Positions 1-5,602 of a stretch of 28,183 nucleotides of DNA are shown piece by piece. A program made the translations under genes and the position numbers. The stretch lies in the IMG/VR virus record IMGVR_UViG_3300042988_000489, positions 1 to 28,183 of that record; one strand, written 5' to 3'. The notes under the pieces were generated by a model. It was not told the DNA's origin, did no database searches, and saw nothing but the letters and a program-made list of their open reading frames with translations. The DNA comes from a virus. Position 1 is the stretch's first letter, and each line of letters begins with the position of its first letter.

Positions 1-1
1 C

Positions 2-91
2 ATGGCGCCGACCGTGGACAAGCTCCAGCTGCGCGACTTCAGCAGGCGCCTGTTCAACCAGCCATGGAAGCACGTAGCGGCTACCACCTGA
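2..91 (+). pseudogene. C-terminal fragment of an unidentified protein (window edge)
   Basis: An open frame entering from the left edge ends at a TGA at 89-91 and encodes a basic 29-residue tail that finishes with FNQPWKHVAATT. It may be the end of a longer gene cut by the window, possibly a transposase because imperfect repeats follow at once. I do not recognise the family. The first visible ATG at position 2 need not be the true start. Confidence 0.3.
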
Positions 92-118
92 AGCCGAACT
101 TGAATTCCGCGACACCCC

Positions 119-152
119 TGTCCGGTAACAGCGACGCCACTGTCCGCTAACA
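119..152 (+). repeat. Pair of imperfect 12-bp direct repeats, possible mobile-element end
   Basis: TGTCCGGTAACA (119-130) and TGTCCGCTAACA (141-152) differ at one base and start 22 bp apart, two helical turns. Spaced repeats like this are typical of recombinase or transposase binding sites at the ends of some insertion sequences. They lie between the truncated reading frame at 2-91 and the start of the IntI-like gene. No matching inverted copy was seen in the window, so the assignment to an element end is tentative. Confidence 0.35.
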
Positions 153-164
153 CAAGCCACCACC

Positions 165-1166
165 ATGGAAGCCGCGCCAGTTATCACGACACCGACCGCG
201 ACCAAGCCTGCGCGATTGGAGGACCAGATCCGCGCAGCCTGTCGTGTGCGGCACTACAGCCTGGCCACCGAGCGGGTCTATGTGTCCTGGTACAAGCGGT
301 TCGTGCGGTGGGCCGGGTTGAAGCATCCGGCCACGCTGGGCGGTGACCGCGTGGAGGCGTACCTGTCGCATCTGGCCACCGAATCGCAGGTGTCTGCGAG
401 CACGCAGCGCCAGGCCCTGGCCGCGCTGCTGTTCTTGTACCGCCAGGTGCTGTGCATGCAGCTGCCCTGGCTGGACAACGTCACCCGCGCCAAACAGCCG
501 CAGCGCCTGCCCTGCGTGCTGAGCGTCGACGAGGTGCGGCGCCTGCTGGCTGCCCTGCCGCGCACCAGCGCCGGCCTGGCGCTGTCGCTGGCCTACGGCA
601 CCGGCATGCGGCTGATGGAAGTGCTGCGCCTGCGCGTGAAGGACGTCGACTTTGAACGCCGCGCCATCACCGTGCGAGGAGGCAAGGGCGACAAAGACCG
701 GGCCACCATCCTGCCGCAGGGCCTGGAGGCCGGCCTGCGAGCCCAGTTTGACCGCCGTCGCCGCCAGCATGATGTCGACCTGGCGCGCGGCATGGTCGAC
801 GTCGAGCTGCCGCACGCGCTGGCCGTCAAGTACCCCAACGCGCCGCGCGAGTGGGGATGGCAATGGCTGTTCGCTGCCAGCGACTACAGCACTTGCCCGC
901 GCACCGGCGCCATCCGCAGGCACCACCTGCATCCGAAGACGCTGCAGCGCACCATGGCGCGGGCGCGCGCCGCGGCCGGCATTGCCAAGCCAGTGACGGT
1001 GCACACCCTGCGGCACAGCTTCGCCACGCACCTGCTTGAGCAGGGCCGCGACATCCGCACCATCCAGACGCTGCTCGGTCACTCCAGCGTCGAGACCACC
1101 ATGATCTACACCCACGTCGCCAGCACCGGCGCCACAGGTGTACGCAGCCCGCTGGACGCGCTGTGA
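165..1166 (+). CDS. intI: Integron-integrase-like tyrosine recombinase (IntI type)
   Basis: The gene encodes a 333-residue site-specific tyrosine recombinase of the integron integrase group, the enzymes that recombine attI and attC sites. All catalytic residues are visible: R149 in GTGMRLMEV, K174, H280 and R283 in HTLRHSFATH, H306 in LLGHSSVE and nucleophile Y315 in TMIYTHV. Between the first Arg and HxxR lies the insertion that separates IntI from other tyrosine recombinases, roughly residues 217-262, with LPHALAVKYPNA, EWGWQWLF and the RRHH motif. The protein ends with the family's usual GVRSPLDAL, so it looks intact. The ATG at 165 has no clear Shine-Dalgarno. No GTTRRRY core or attC-like site was seen around it, so no cassette array is visible. 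Its stop overlaps the start of the next gene by four bases. Confidence 0.87.
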   Translation: MEAAPVITTPTATKPARLEDQIRAACRVRHYSLATERVYVSWYKRFVRWAGLKHPATLGGDRVEAYLSHLATESQVSASTQRQALAALLFLYRQVLCMQLPWLDNVTRAKQPQRLPCVLSVDEVRRLLAALPRTSAGLALSLAYGTGMRLMEVLRLRVKDVDFERRAITVRGGKGDKDRATILPQGLEAGLRAQFDRRRRQHDVDLARGMVDVELPHALAVKYPNAPREWGWQWLFAASDYSTCPRTGAIRRHHLHPKTLQRTMARARAAAGIAKPVTVHTLRHSFATHLLEQGRDIRTIQTLLGHSSVETTMIYTHVASTGATGVRSPLDAL

Positions 1167-1462
1167 ACCTTGTCACCACCGAGGCCATAGCCTCCAGCCT
1201 GGGCGTGAGCGCGCGGCAGGTGCAGCGCCTGCGCGCCGCCGGCATGCCGTGCACTGCGGTGGGCGCAAGGTCCGTCCGCTACGATGTGGCCGCCTGCCTG
1301 GCCTGGTTGCAGGCCAACACCGAGCGAGTCACCGCATGCCTGTCAGCCGCACGGCCTCCGGCCGTTACGAGGTCTCTGTCTGCGTCCGCGGCTGCCGCCT
1401 ACACCGACGCCTGCCGCCGGGCGCAACTGCGAGTGACGCCAAGCGCCTCGAGTCCGAGCTGA
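1163..1462 (+). CDS. Excisionase-like helix-turn-helix protein
   Basis: The GTG at 1163 overlaps the TGA of the IntI-like gene (GTGA), which suggests translational coupling. Residues 3-50 form a MerR/AlpA-type winged helix-turn-helix (HTH_17-like), with a helix pair around EAIASSLGVSARQVQRLRAAG and a wing around VRYDVAACLAWLQ. Small proteins with this domain beside an integrase usually act as recombination directionality factors or as regulators. The last 40 or so residues, rich in Ala, Ser and Arg, overlap the integrase gene by 127 nt in another frame and look less protein-like. The functional unit may be only the N-terminal domain. The excisionase role is inferred from domain and position. 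Confidence 0.6.
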   Translation: MNLVTTEAIASSLGVSARQVQRLRAAGMPCTAVGARSVRYDVAACLAWLQANTERVTACLSAARPPAVTRSLSASAAAAYTDACRRAQLRVTPSASSPS

Positions 1463-2337
1463 GGATCGCGGCCGACCGAGCTGCAGGCCAGCGCCGGCCG
1501 CAGATTCCCGGCGACCCGCTGCTGACCGACGTGATGGCCGCCTACGTGCTCGACGCCAAACACCTGCGCAGCCCGGCCACCGCCAAGCACCACGCCCAGC
1601 GCATTGGCGCCTGGGTCGAGCGCTACCGCGCCAGCGATGCCAGGCGCTGCGCAGCGCACATCGTTGCCGACATGCGCGGCCACTACGCTGCGGCCACGAT
1701 CAATCGCAGCCTCGGAACCCTGAAACGAGCGCTGCGCGTGGCCTGGCAGCGTGGCGTCTGCGCCGAGGACTGGAGCGGGCACGTCCAGCGGCTGCCCGAG
1801 CACAACGCGCGCGACGTCTACCTGACCGTCGACCAGGTGGGCCAGATCGCGCAGCACGCGAGCGAGGCCACACGCGCCGCAATCTGGATCGCGCTGCTAA
1901 CCGGCTGCCGCCGCGGCGAGGTGCTGGCCATCACGCAGGCTGACATCGGCCCCGACAGCATCACCATTCGCGCCGGCAACACCAAGACCCTGCGCACCCG
2001 CACCGTGCCCATCGTGCCGGCGCTGCGGCCATGGCTGGCGCATGTGCCGGTGCCGCTTACCTTCGAGGGCCTGAAGTCAGGATTTCGGCGGGCGCGCGAG
2101 GCGGCCGGCATGCCGCATGTGCACTATCACGACCTGAGGCACTCGTGCGCCACGATCCTGCTGGCGCTGGATGTGCCGCTCGACGTGGTGCGCGACATCC
2201 TTGGGCACTCGACCATCAAGGTCACGGAGCGCTATGCGCACGCCCTGGTGCACCGGCAGCGGCAGGGGCTCGCAGCCCTCGGCGCGCTGGTTGATTTGCA
2301 CCACGGCCTTACACCAGGGTCCGCGGAGGCCGCATGA
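1336..2337 (+). CDS. int: Phage-type tyrosine integrase
   Basis: This 333-residue tyrosine recombinase should integrate and excise the element at the tRNA-Val core 20 bp downstream. A short arm-binding-like N-terminus starts MPVSRTASGRYEVSV. It is followed by a SAM-like core-binding domain (about 60-150) and a catalytic domain with R192 in LLTGCRRGEVL, K217, H265 and R268 in YHDLRHSCAT, H291 in ILGHST and nucleophile Y300 in TERYAH. The ATG at 1336 is chosen because the family's usual N-terminus begins there. The frame is open further upstream to 1138, but that extension is antiparallel in style to the helix-turn-helix gene and is poor protein. It is clearly different from the IntI-like enzyme: the KYP...RRHH insertion is absent. 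Confidence 0.88.
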   Translation: MPVSRTASGRYEVSVCVRGCRLHRRLPPGATASDAKRLESELRIAADRAAGQRRPQIPGDPLLTDVMAAYVLDAKHLRSPATAKHHAQRIGAWVERYRASDARRCAAHIVADMRGHYAAATINRSLGTLKRALRVAWQRGVCAEDWSGHVQRLPEHNARDVYLTVDQVGQIAQHASEATRAAIWIALLTGCRRGEVLAITQADIGPDSITIRAGNTKTLRTRTVPIVPALRPWLAHVPVPLTFEGLKSGFRRAREAAGMPHVHYHDLRHSCATILLALDVPLDVVRDILGHSTIKVTERYAHALVHRQRQGLAALGALVDLHHGLTPGSAEAA

Positions 2338-2356
2338 GCCGCGGCCGTTTTACCTA

Positions 2357-2404
2357 TGGTGGGCGGTGCAGGGTTCGAACCTGCGACCCCTGCCGTGTGA
2401 AGGC
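2357..2404 (-). other. att: Attachment core: 3' half of tRNA-Val(CAC)
   Basis: Read on the minus strand this is the 3' half of a tRNA: anticodon loop TTCACAC (2395-2401, anticodon CAC), anticodon 3' strand GGCAG, a T-arm GCAGG-TTCGAAC-CCTGC (2368-2384), acceptor strand ACCGCCC (2361-2367), discriminator A and encoded CCA (2357-2359). The 5' strand of the anticodon stem is already mismatched at 2405-2406 and no D-arm or GGGCGGT acceptor strand follows. It is therefore a partial copy, the classic form of a phage attachment core. It lies between the integrase stop (2337) and the terminal lysis-side genes. Confidence 0.8.
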
Positions 2405-2443
2405 GACTGGCGCGAGCCGTCACCTACGGCGTGCCAGGCAGAT

Positions 2444-2686
2444 TCACGCCTTGGCGGGGTCTGTCGGGCTGCCGATTACACCAGAGCCTGCACCAGCACT
2501 CAGCATGACCAGCGGCACCAGCTCGCCGTGATGCGCGGCCGCGTAGGCTTCGGCCAACGCACGGTCGGCGAAGTAGGATTCCCGCGGCTCCGGCGAGCGC
2601 CACCTGACGAGCCAGCGGCCGGGCTGCGCCTGAACGCGGCAGATGCCGGGCGGGCACTGGCAGGCGCGCTCAGGGCAGGCCAACAT
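2444..2686 (-). CDS. Small conserved-looking phage protein, unknown function
   Basis: This 80-residue product starts at ATG 2686, one base after the stop of the upstream DUF2188-like gene. Its N-terminus carries four closely spaced cysteines (MLACPERACQCPPGICR), which could bind a metal or form disulfides. A basic, tryptophan-containing stretch and an amphipathic segment around YFADRALAEAYAAAHHGE follow. No signal peptide or membrane segment is visible. It is the last gene before the attachment core, where accessory or lysogenic conversion genes often sit. Family not recognised. Confidence 0.55.
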   Translation of the reverse strand: MLACPERACQCPPGICRVQAQPGRWLVRWRSPEPRESYFADRALAEAYAAAHHGELVPLVMLSAGAGSGVIGSPTDPAKA

Positions 2687-2687
2687 G

Positions 2688-2930
2688 TCAGCCCCGGCTG
2701 CGCCTCGGGTCGCTGCTGCGCGGGTAGGTGTCGCGCCGCTTGATCGTGCCGTCTCGGCCGTAGACGACGACCTCGGCATGCCCGCCGCCCGACAGATGCT
2801 CAAGCGCGAGCACCTTGGCCCTCACGCCGGCCATGTACTGGGATCGCGCAGGGAGTTCGAGCCCACCGACGCGCACCCACCAGCCCCCGCGCCCTTCGCG
2901 CCGCTGCACGCGGATGGTGATTCGCTTCAT
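2688..2930 (-). CDS. DUF2188-like small protein
   Basis: This 80-residue protein starts at ATG 2930, overlapping the Rz stop in an ATGA. The end of the sequence, with VVVYGRDGTIKRRDTYPRSSDP, matches the pattern of DUF2188 proteins (a short strand-rich fold ending in V-x-GRDG-I-x-x-R-D-x-Y). The first half has the expected GGWWVRVGGLELP strand pair. The molecular role of DUF2188 is unknown; members are common as small phage and bacterial proteins. Family assignment rests on motif memory only. Confidence 0.6.
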   Translation of the reverse strand: MKRITIRVQRREGRGGWWVRVGGLELPARSQYMAGVRAKVLALEHLSGGGHAEVVVYGRDGTIKRRDTYPRSSDPRRSRG

Positions 2931-3454
2931 GGCTTCACCCCCCCACTCGCGGGCCAGGCCTTGAGCAGCGCCCGAACGTCGGCACTGCAAGATTCAGCCG
3001 CTTCGACAACTGTTCGGAAGTTTCGCAGTAAAGGATCCACCACGTCCCCGAGCTGGGCGGTTCCTGCACCGGAGGCGGCGCCGGTATCGCCGGGGCCTGC
3101 ACTGGAGGCGGTACAGGTGTAGGTGTTGAGTTGGTCGCGCAGCCGGCCAGCATCGCCAGCAGCAGCAGCAGCGCGGGCAGCAAGCGCCGCGCGGTCCCGG
3201 GTGAGCACATCGGTTGCCTCCTGCATGCGGCGAGTCCATGCCGCTTCGGTTTGTCGGTGCGCCTCAGACTGCGCCAGGGCAGCGCTGGCAGCGCGTGAAA
3301 CTGCGGACGCATGGTCGGCCTTCGCCGTCGCAAGATCGGCCCGCAGCGCCTCAATTTGGGCTCCTGCGCGCCATCCTCGCAGCGTCCATCCGGATGCGGC
3401 GCCGATGGCTGCGGCGGCTAGGGCGGCGATGATGGGCAGGGGAATCGGGATCAC
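2927..3454 (-). CDS. Rz: Rz-like inner-membrane spanin (i-spanin)
   Basis: The 175-residue protein starts at a GTG at 3454 that overlaps the holin stop (GTGA). An N-terminal signal-anchor (PIPLPIIAALAAAAIGAASG) is followed by a long Ala/Arg/Glu-rich coiled-coil region, the usual make-up of a type II membrane i-spanin. With its outer-membrane partner it fuses the two membranes in the last step of lysis. The whole Rz1 frame lies inside this gene, shifted in phase, which strongly supports the call. The open frame extends further upstream to 3535, but that would bury it in the holin gene. Confidence 0.8.
   Translation of the reverse strand: MIPIPLPIIAALAAAAIGAASGWTLRGWRAGAQIEALRADLATAKADHASAVSRAASAALAQSEAHRQTEAAWTRRMQEATDVLTRDRAALAARAAAAAGDAGRLRDQLNTYTCTASSAGPGDTGAASGAGTAQLGDVVDPLLRNFRTVVEAAESCSADVRALLKAWPASGGVKP
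2935..3210 (-). CDS. Rz1: Rz1-like outer-membrane lipoprotein spanin (o-spanin)
   Basis: A 91-residue frame starting at ATG 3210 is fully nested in Rz. It has a basic n-region (MCSPGTARR), a leucine-rich h-region and the lipobox LAGC, giving lipidated Cys24. A strikingly proline-rich stretch follows (TPTPVPPPVQAP, IPAPPPVQEPP), the hallmark of o-spanins. The mature protein would be held in the inner leaflet of the outer membrane and pair with Rz. The nested layout resembles that of lambda, although here Rz1 runs almost to the end of Rz. Confidence 0.82.
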   Translation of the reverse strand: MCSPGTARRLLPALLLLLAMLAGCATNSTPTPVPPPVQAPAIPAPPPVQEPPSSGTWWILYCETSEQLSKRLNLAVPTFGRCSRPGPRVGG

Positions 3455-3633
3455 GGCTGTTTGCCCTCCAGCGCCTTCTGCGCCACGTTCGCGGCCGGGT
3501 AGCCCAGCAGCGCCGCCAGCATCACGGATTCCCACGCGCCATCGGCGATCAGCCCGCGCCAGCGAAGAAAGCAGGCGAGCAGCATGCCTAGCACGGCGAC
3601 GATGAGTTTTCGGGATAGGTAGCGGTCGGTCAT
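3451..3633 (-). CDS. Small holin-like membrane protein
   Basis: This 60-residue protein has two predicted membrane segments, about residues 10-24 (LIVAVLGMLLACFL) and 34-51 (WESVMLAALLGYPAANVA), with a basic N-terminus and a charged C-terminal end (QKALEGKQP). Size, topology and position directly before Rz/Rz1 fit a class II-type holin that times lysis. Its ATG overlaps the stop of the upstream 51-residue gene in an ATGA, and its stop overlaps the Rz start. A non-holin membrane protein cannot be excluded from sequence alone. Confidence 0.7.
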   Translation of the reverse strand: MTDRYLSRKLIVAVLGMLLACFLRWRGLIADGAWESVMLAALLGYPAANVAQKALEGKQP

Positions 3634-3785
3634 AGCTTCACCCTATCCAACCAAGCCCGCAGCCGCTGCACGCCGATAGCCTGCAGCTTCTCGCGCTGCG
3701 CAGGCGTCAGCCGCACGGGCACAACCACCAGTTTTTCGGCTGGCGGAAGGGCCGGGCGGCCGGGCTTGCGTTTGGGGGCGGTCAT
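3630..3785 (-). CDS. Short basic phage protein (51 aa), unknown function
   Basis: The ATG at 3785 opens a 51-residue frame with a basic, proline-rich start (MTAPKRKPGRPALPPAEK), then a strand-like VVVPVRLTP and a helix around AQREKLQAIGVQRLRAWLDRVK. The strand-then-helix pattern recalls short ribbon-helix-helix-like DNA-binding proteins, but the second helix is missing. It is tightly coupled: its start overlaps the previous stop by one base (TGATG) and its stop overlaps the holin start. A possible role as a small regulator of this cassette is conjecture. Confidence 0.6.
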   Translation of the reverse strand: MTAPKRKPGRPALPPAEKLVVVPVRLTPAQREKLQAIGVQRLRAWLDRVKL

Positions 3786-4063
3786 CAGGCGTTCAGCCAC
3801 GAGAAAGGCTCGGCGCCTTCGATGTCCCAGCCGTCGCCGGCCGTCACGATCGCAGAACCGTCGGCGAAAACGTGGCGGATCGGGTCGCCGCTGATGTAGC
3901 CGTAGACGTTGCCAGCCTTGTAAATGTTCTGGCCGTTGTCGTCGCGGCCGATGCGCTGGCTGTACTCGCGGCGGGCGCCTGCTGCGTCGATCAGGTCGTC
4001 GAAGCCGTCGAAGTTTTGGCCGTTGTTTGCGAGCTTGGCGGCGATTTGCTGGGCGGTGGTCAT
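3785..4063 (-). CDS. Hypothetical protein, first gene of the late lysis cassette
   Basis: This 92-residue acidic product starts at ATG 4063 with a good Shine-Dalgarno (GGAG, 8 bases upstream). It is the first gene behind the promoter at 4109-4137. It begins with a helix (TTAQQIAAKLANNG) and then has a glycine/aspartate-rich body with DGSAIVTAGDGWDIE, giving the look of a small beta-rich fold. No signal peptide, membrane span or catalytic motif is visible. Function unknown; its place suggests an accessory or anti-host role rather than lysis itself. Confidence 0.65.
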   Translation of the reverse strand: MTTAQQIAAKLANNGQNFDGFDDLIDAAGARREYSQRIGRDDNGQNIYKAGNVYGYISGDPIRHVFADGSAIVTAGDGWDIEGAEPFSWLNA

Positions 4064-4102
4064 TTGGGCTCTCCGGTTTGTTGCTGCGCGTCGTGCTGCA
4101 GT

Positions 4103-4137
4103 GGTGTTAATGTAATACCGGAATGCTTCACCGTCAA
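4103..4137 (-). promoter_or_regulatory. Sigma70-like promoter with overlapping palindromic operator
   Basis: On the minus strand TTGACG (4132-4137) and TACATT (4109-4114) are separated by exactly 17 bases, in a short AT-richer gap between the endolysin gene and the 92-residue gene. The inverted repeat GGTGTTAATGTAATACC (4103-4119) has half-sites GGTnTTA/TAAnACC and covers the -10 element. This is a plausible binding site for a dimeric repressor. Transcription would serve the holin-spanin cassette down to the attachment core. Confidence 0.65.
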
Positions 4138-4177
4138 GCGGTTAGCGAATCTTTTTTGTAACACCGAAACGCTGCGT

Positions 4178-4675
4178 TCATCCCCGCGCTCCCAACGTCG
4201 CAGGCGCCTCGCTGCGCCCCTCGCACAACTTGCGTTCTGCAGCGCGCCGGTTTGCCAGTCCCTGCACCCGCTTGCCGCCAGCCATCACCCAGCGATCAAG
4301 CTCGGCGCACGCCGCCAGCCACTGGCCGGCGTTGAGCCGCTGCATGAGCGTCGAGCGGCACGCGGCATCCGTGCCCACGTTGTACGCCCACGAGAGCACA
4401 GCCGCCCGCACATGCAGGGGCACATCGGGCCGGGTGATGCAGCGCGACAGCTCGCCATCGAACTGCGCCAGGCGCTGCATCAGCATGGCCGAGCACTCCG
4501 CGTCGCTGTAGCGCCGCATCTGGACGCCGTGTGTCTCGCCGTAGCAGACGGTCCACACGCCCACGATGTCGCGGTACGGGTCATTCTCGCGGCCCTCCCA
4601 CAGCATCACCACGGGCGCCGCCAGCGCGATGACGCCAGCGGCAGCACCTACGGCAACGCGCGGATTGACCTTCAA
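4178..4675 (-). CDS. GH24 lysozyme endolysin with SAR-type N-terminus
   Basis: This peptidoglycan-cleaving lysozyme of the T4 type has a catalytic triad with exactly the T4 spacing: E27 (LWEGRE), D36 (YRDIVG) and T42 (WTVCYGET). A weakly hydrophobic Ala/Gly-rich N-terminus (VAVGAAAGVIALAAPVVM, about 7-24) looks like a signal-anchor-release segment, so export may be Sec-dependent with release on membrane depolarisation. I chose the TTG at 4675, which overlaps the upstream stop (TTGA) and gives 165 residues beginning MKVNPRVAVG. The upstream ATG at 4732 would add 19 unlikely residues inside the previous gene. Cys44 next to the active site and other cysteines may serve SAR-type control. Confidence 0.85.
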   Translation of the reverse strand: MKVNPRVAVGAAAGVIALAAPVVMLWEGRENDPYRDIVGVWTVCYGETHGVQMRRYSDAECSAMLMQRLAQFDGELSRCITRPDVPLHVRAAVLSWAYNVGTDAACRSTLMQRLNAGQWLAACAELDRWVMAGGKRVQGLANRRAAERKLCEGRSEAPATLGARG

Positions 4676-5127
4676 GGCGCCGGCCCCACGCCGCCCCCAG
4701 GCGGCCCGCGGAACAGCGTCACCAGCTGCCACAGACCCACGATTCCCGCACCCAGGCCCCCGAGCCAGACAACGATGCTTCTGATCGTGCGGCCGGTCGT
4801 CTTAAGGCGCGCGATGTCCTCGGTGATGGCCGTGTTGTCGTCCACCTTGCGCTCGATCTGCGCCGCCCTGGACGCGCTGGCCTGCACATGCTCCCGCAGC
4901 GCCCGGCCCATCTCGCGCATCTCGCCGGCCAGCTGGCCCATGTGCTGATCGAGCCGGCGCTGCGTGACGGTGATCTCGGCCACCTGTGCAGCGGTGTGGC
5001 GCATGTGCGCCATGAGCACGCCGATTTGCTTGTCGCGGTAGGTGTCGGCGGTGTCGTGATCGTCCATTGGCGCGGTGATGGTCGTCGGCACGCCGGCCGT
5101 CTGCTGCTGGTCAGTCGTGCTGTGCAT
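4672..5127 (-). CDS. XhlA/hemolysin-like coiled-coil membrane protein
   Basis: This 151-residue protein starts at ATG 5127. It has a polar N-terminus, a long helical coiled-coil region (about 30-110, rich in Gln, Arg, Glu and Met) and one C-terminal membrane span (IRSIVVWLGGLGAGIVGLW, about 115-139). This layout matches phage XhlA-like proteins and some holin partners located directly before endolysin genes. It probably anchors to the inner membrane and helps lysis, either as holin or as pinholin-type partner of the SAR endolysin. A role in tail assembly is less likely. A second start at ATG 5067 (MDDHDT) is possible. Confidence 0.65.
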   Translation of the reverse strand: MHSTTDQQQTAGVPTTITAPMDDHDTADTYRDKQIGVLMAHMRHTAAQVAEITVTQRRLDQHMGQLAGEMREMGRALREHVQASASRAAQIERKVDDNTAITEDIARLKTTGRTIRSIVVWLGGLGAGIVGLWQLVTLFRGPPGGGVGPAP

Positions 5128-5134
5128 GCTTGCC

Positions 5135-5602
5135 TCAGTCGTGCTGTGAGTAGAAGACCCGCGGCGTGCCATGACGCCGGATGACGGCAACGGCGCTGGC
5201 CACATCAAAGCGCCAGCCGTCGGGGTAGCCCCATGACTCCATGAACGCTTCGCTGCACCACATGGCCCGCAGTGCGCCCTTGATGCGCCTGAACAGGAAG
5301 CCGGCCAGACCCCACAGGTCGTAGCTCCAGCCCTCGCGCTCCTGCCACCAGGCCCACACCGCAGCGCGGTCGGCGGGCACGTCCCAGCAGTCGTGCATCG
5401 AGGGCGACCAGTAGCGCCAGGCGGTGTGCACGCCGTGCCACAGCGTGGCCTCGGAAATCAGCGCCTTGTCGCCATCGACCTCCCACACCACCATCAGGTG
5501 CGACCAGTCGCAGCGCTGCCACCAGGCGAGCGCGCGACTCGTCAGCCGGCCGGAGTGGCGCCCGCGGTAAGCTGCTGCGGTGATGGTGTTGCCCACGATC
5601 AC
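5135..5602 (-). CDS. Permuted papain-like (YiiX/YebB-type) hydrolase
   Basis: This 155-residue protein starts at a GTG (5602) overlapping the stop of the receptor-binding candidate (GTGA). Three features fit the circularly permuted NlpC/P60 fold: His35 in DWSHLMVVW, Glu51 in ISEATLWHGVH, and Cys116 in WCSEAF. The order His...Cys, with Cys near the C-terminal side, is the permuted arrangement. The central CWDVPADRA and GWSYDLWGLAGFLF stretches also fit. Such enzymes hydrolyse peptide or amide bonds in peptidoglycan or lipids. Placed right after the tail fibre-like gene, it may aid entry or act as an accessory lysin. Tryptophan content is very high. Confidence 0.72.
   Translation of the reverse strand: MIVGNTITAAAYRGRHSGRLTSRALAWWQRCDWSHLMVVWEVDGDKALISEATLWHGVHTAWRYWSPSMHDCWDVPADRAAVWAWWQEREGWSYDLWGLAGFLFRRIKGALRAMWCSEAFMESWGYPDGWRFDVASAVAVIRRHGTPRVFYSQHD

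Noticed and set aside
1-164. attI or attC recombination site beside the IntI-like gene
   Set aside because: No GTTRRRY or RYYYAAC core in proper context was found upstream of the gene.
147-1115. Long antisense frame opposite the IntI-like gene
   Set aside because: GC-rich shadow; low-complexity His/Gln/Arg/Ala/Gly text without family features, fully opposite a conserved recombinase.
2357-2500. Complete phage-encoded tRNA gene
   Set aside because: T-arm, acceptor 3' strand and anticodon loop are good, but the anticodon stem breaks after three bases and no D-arm or GGGCGGT strand follows, so only a 3' half is present.
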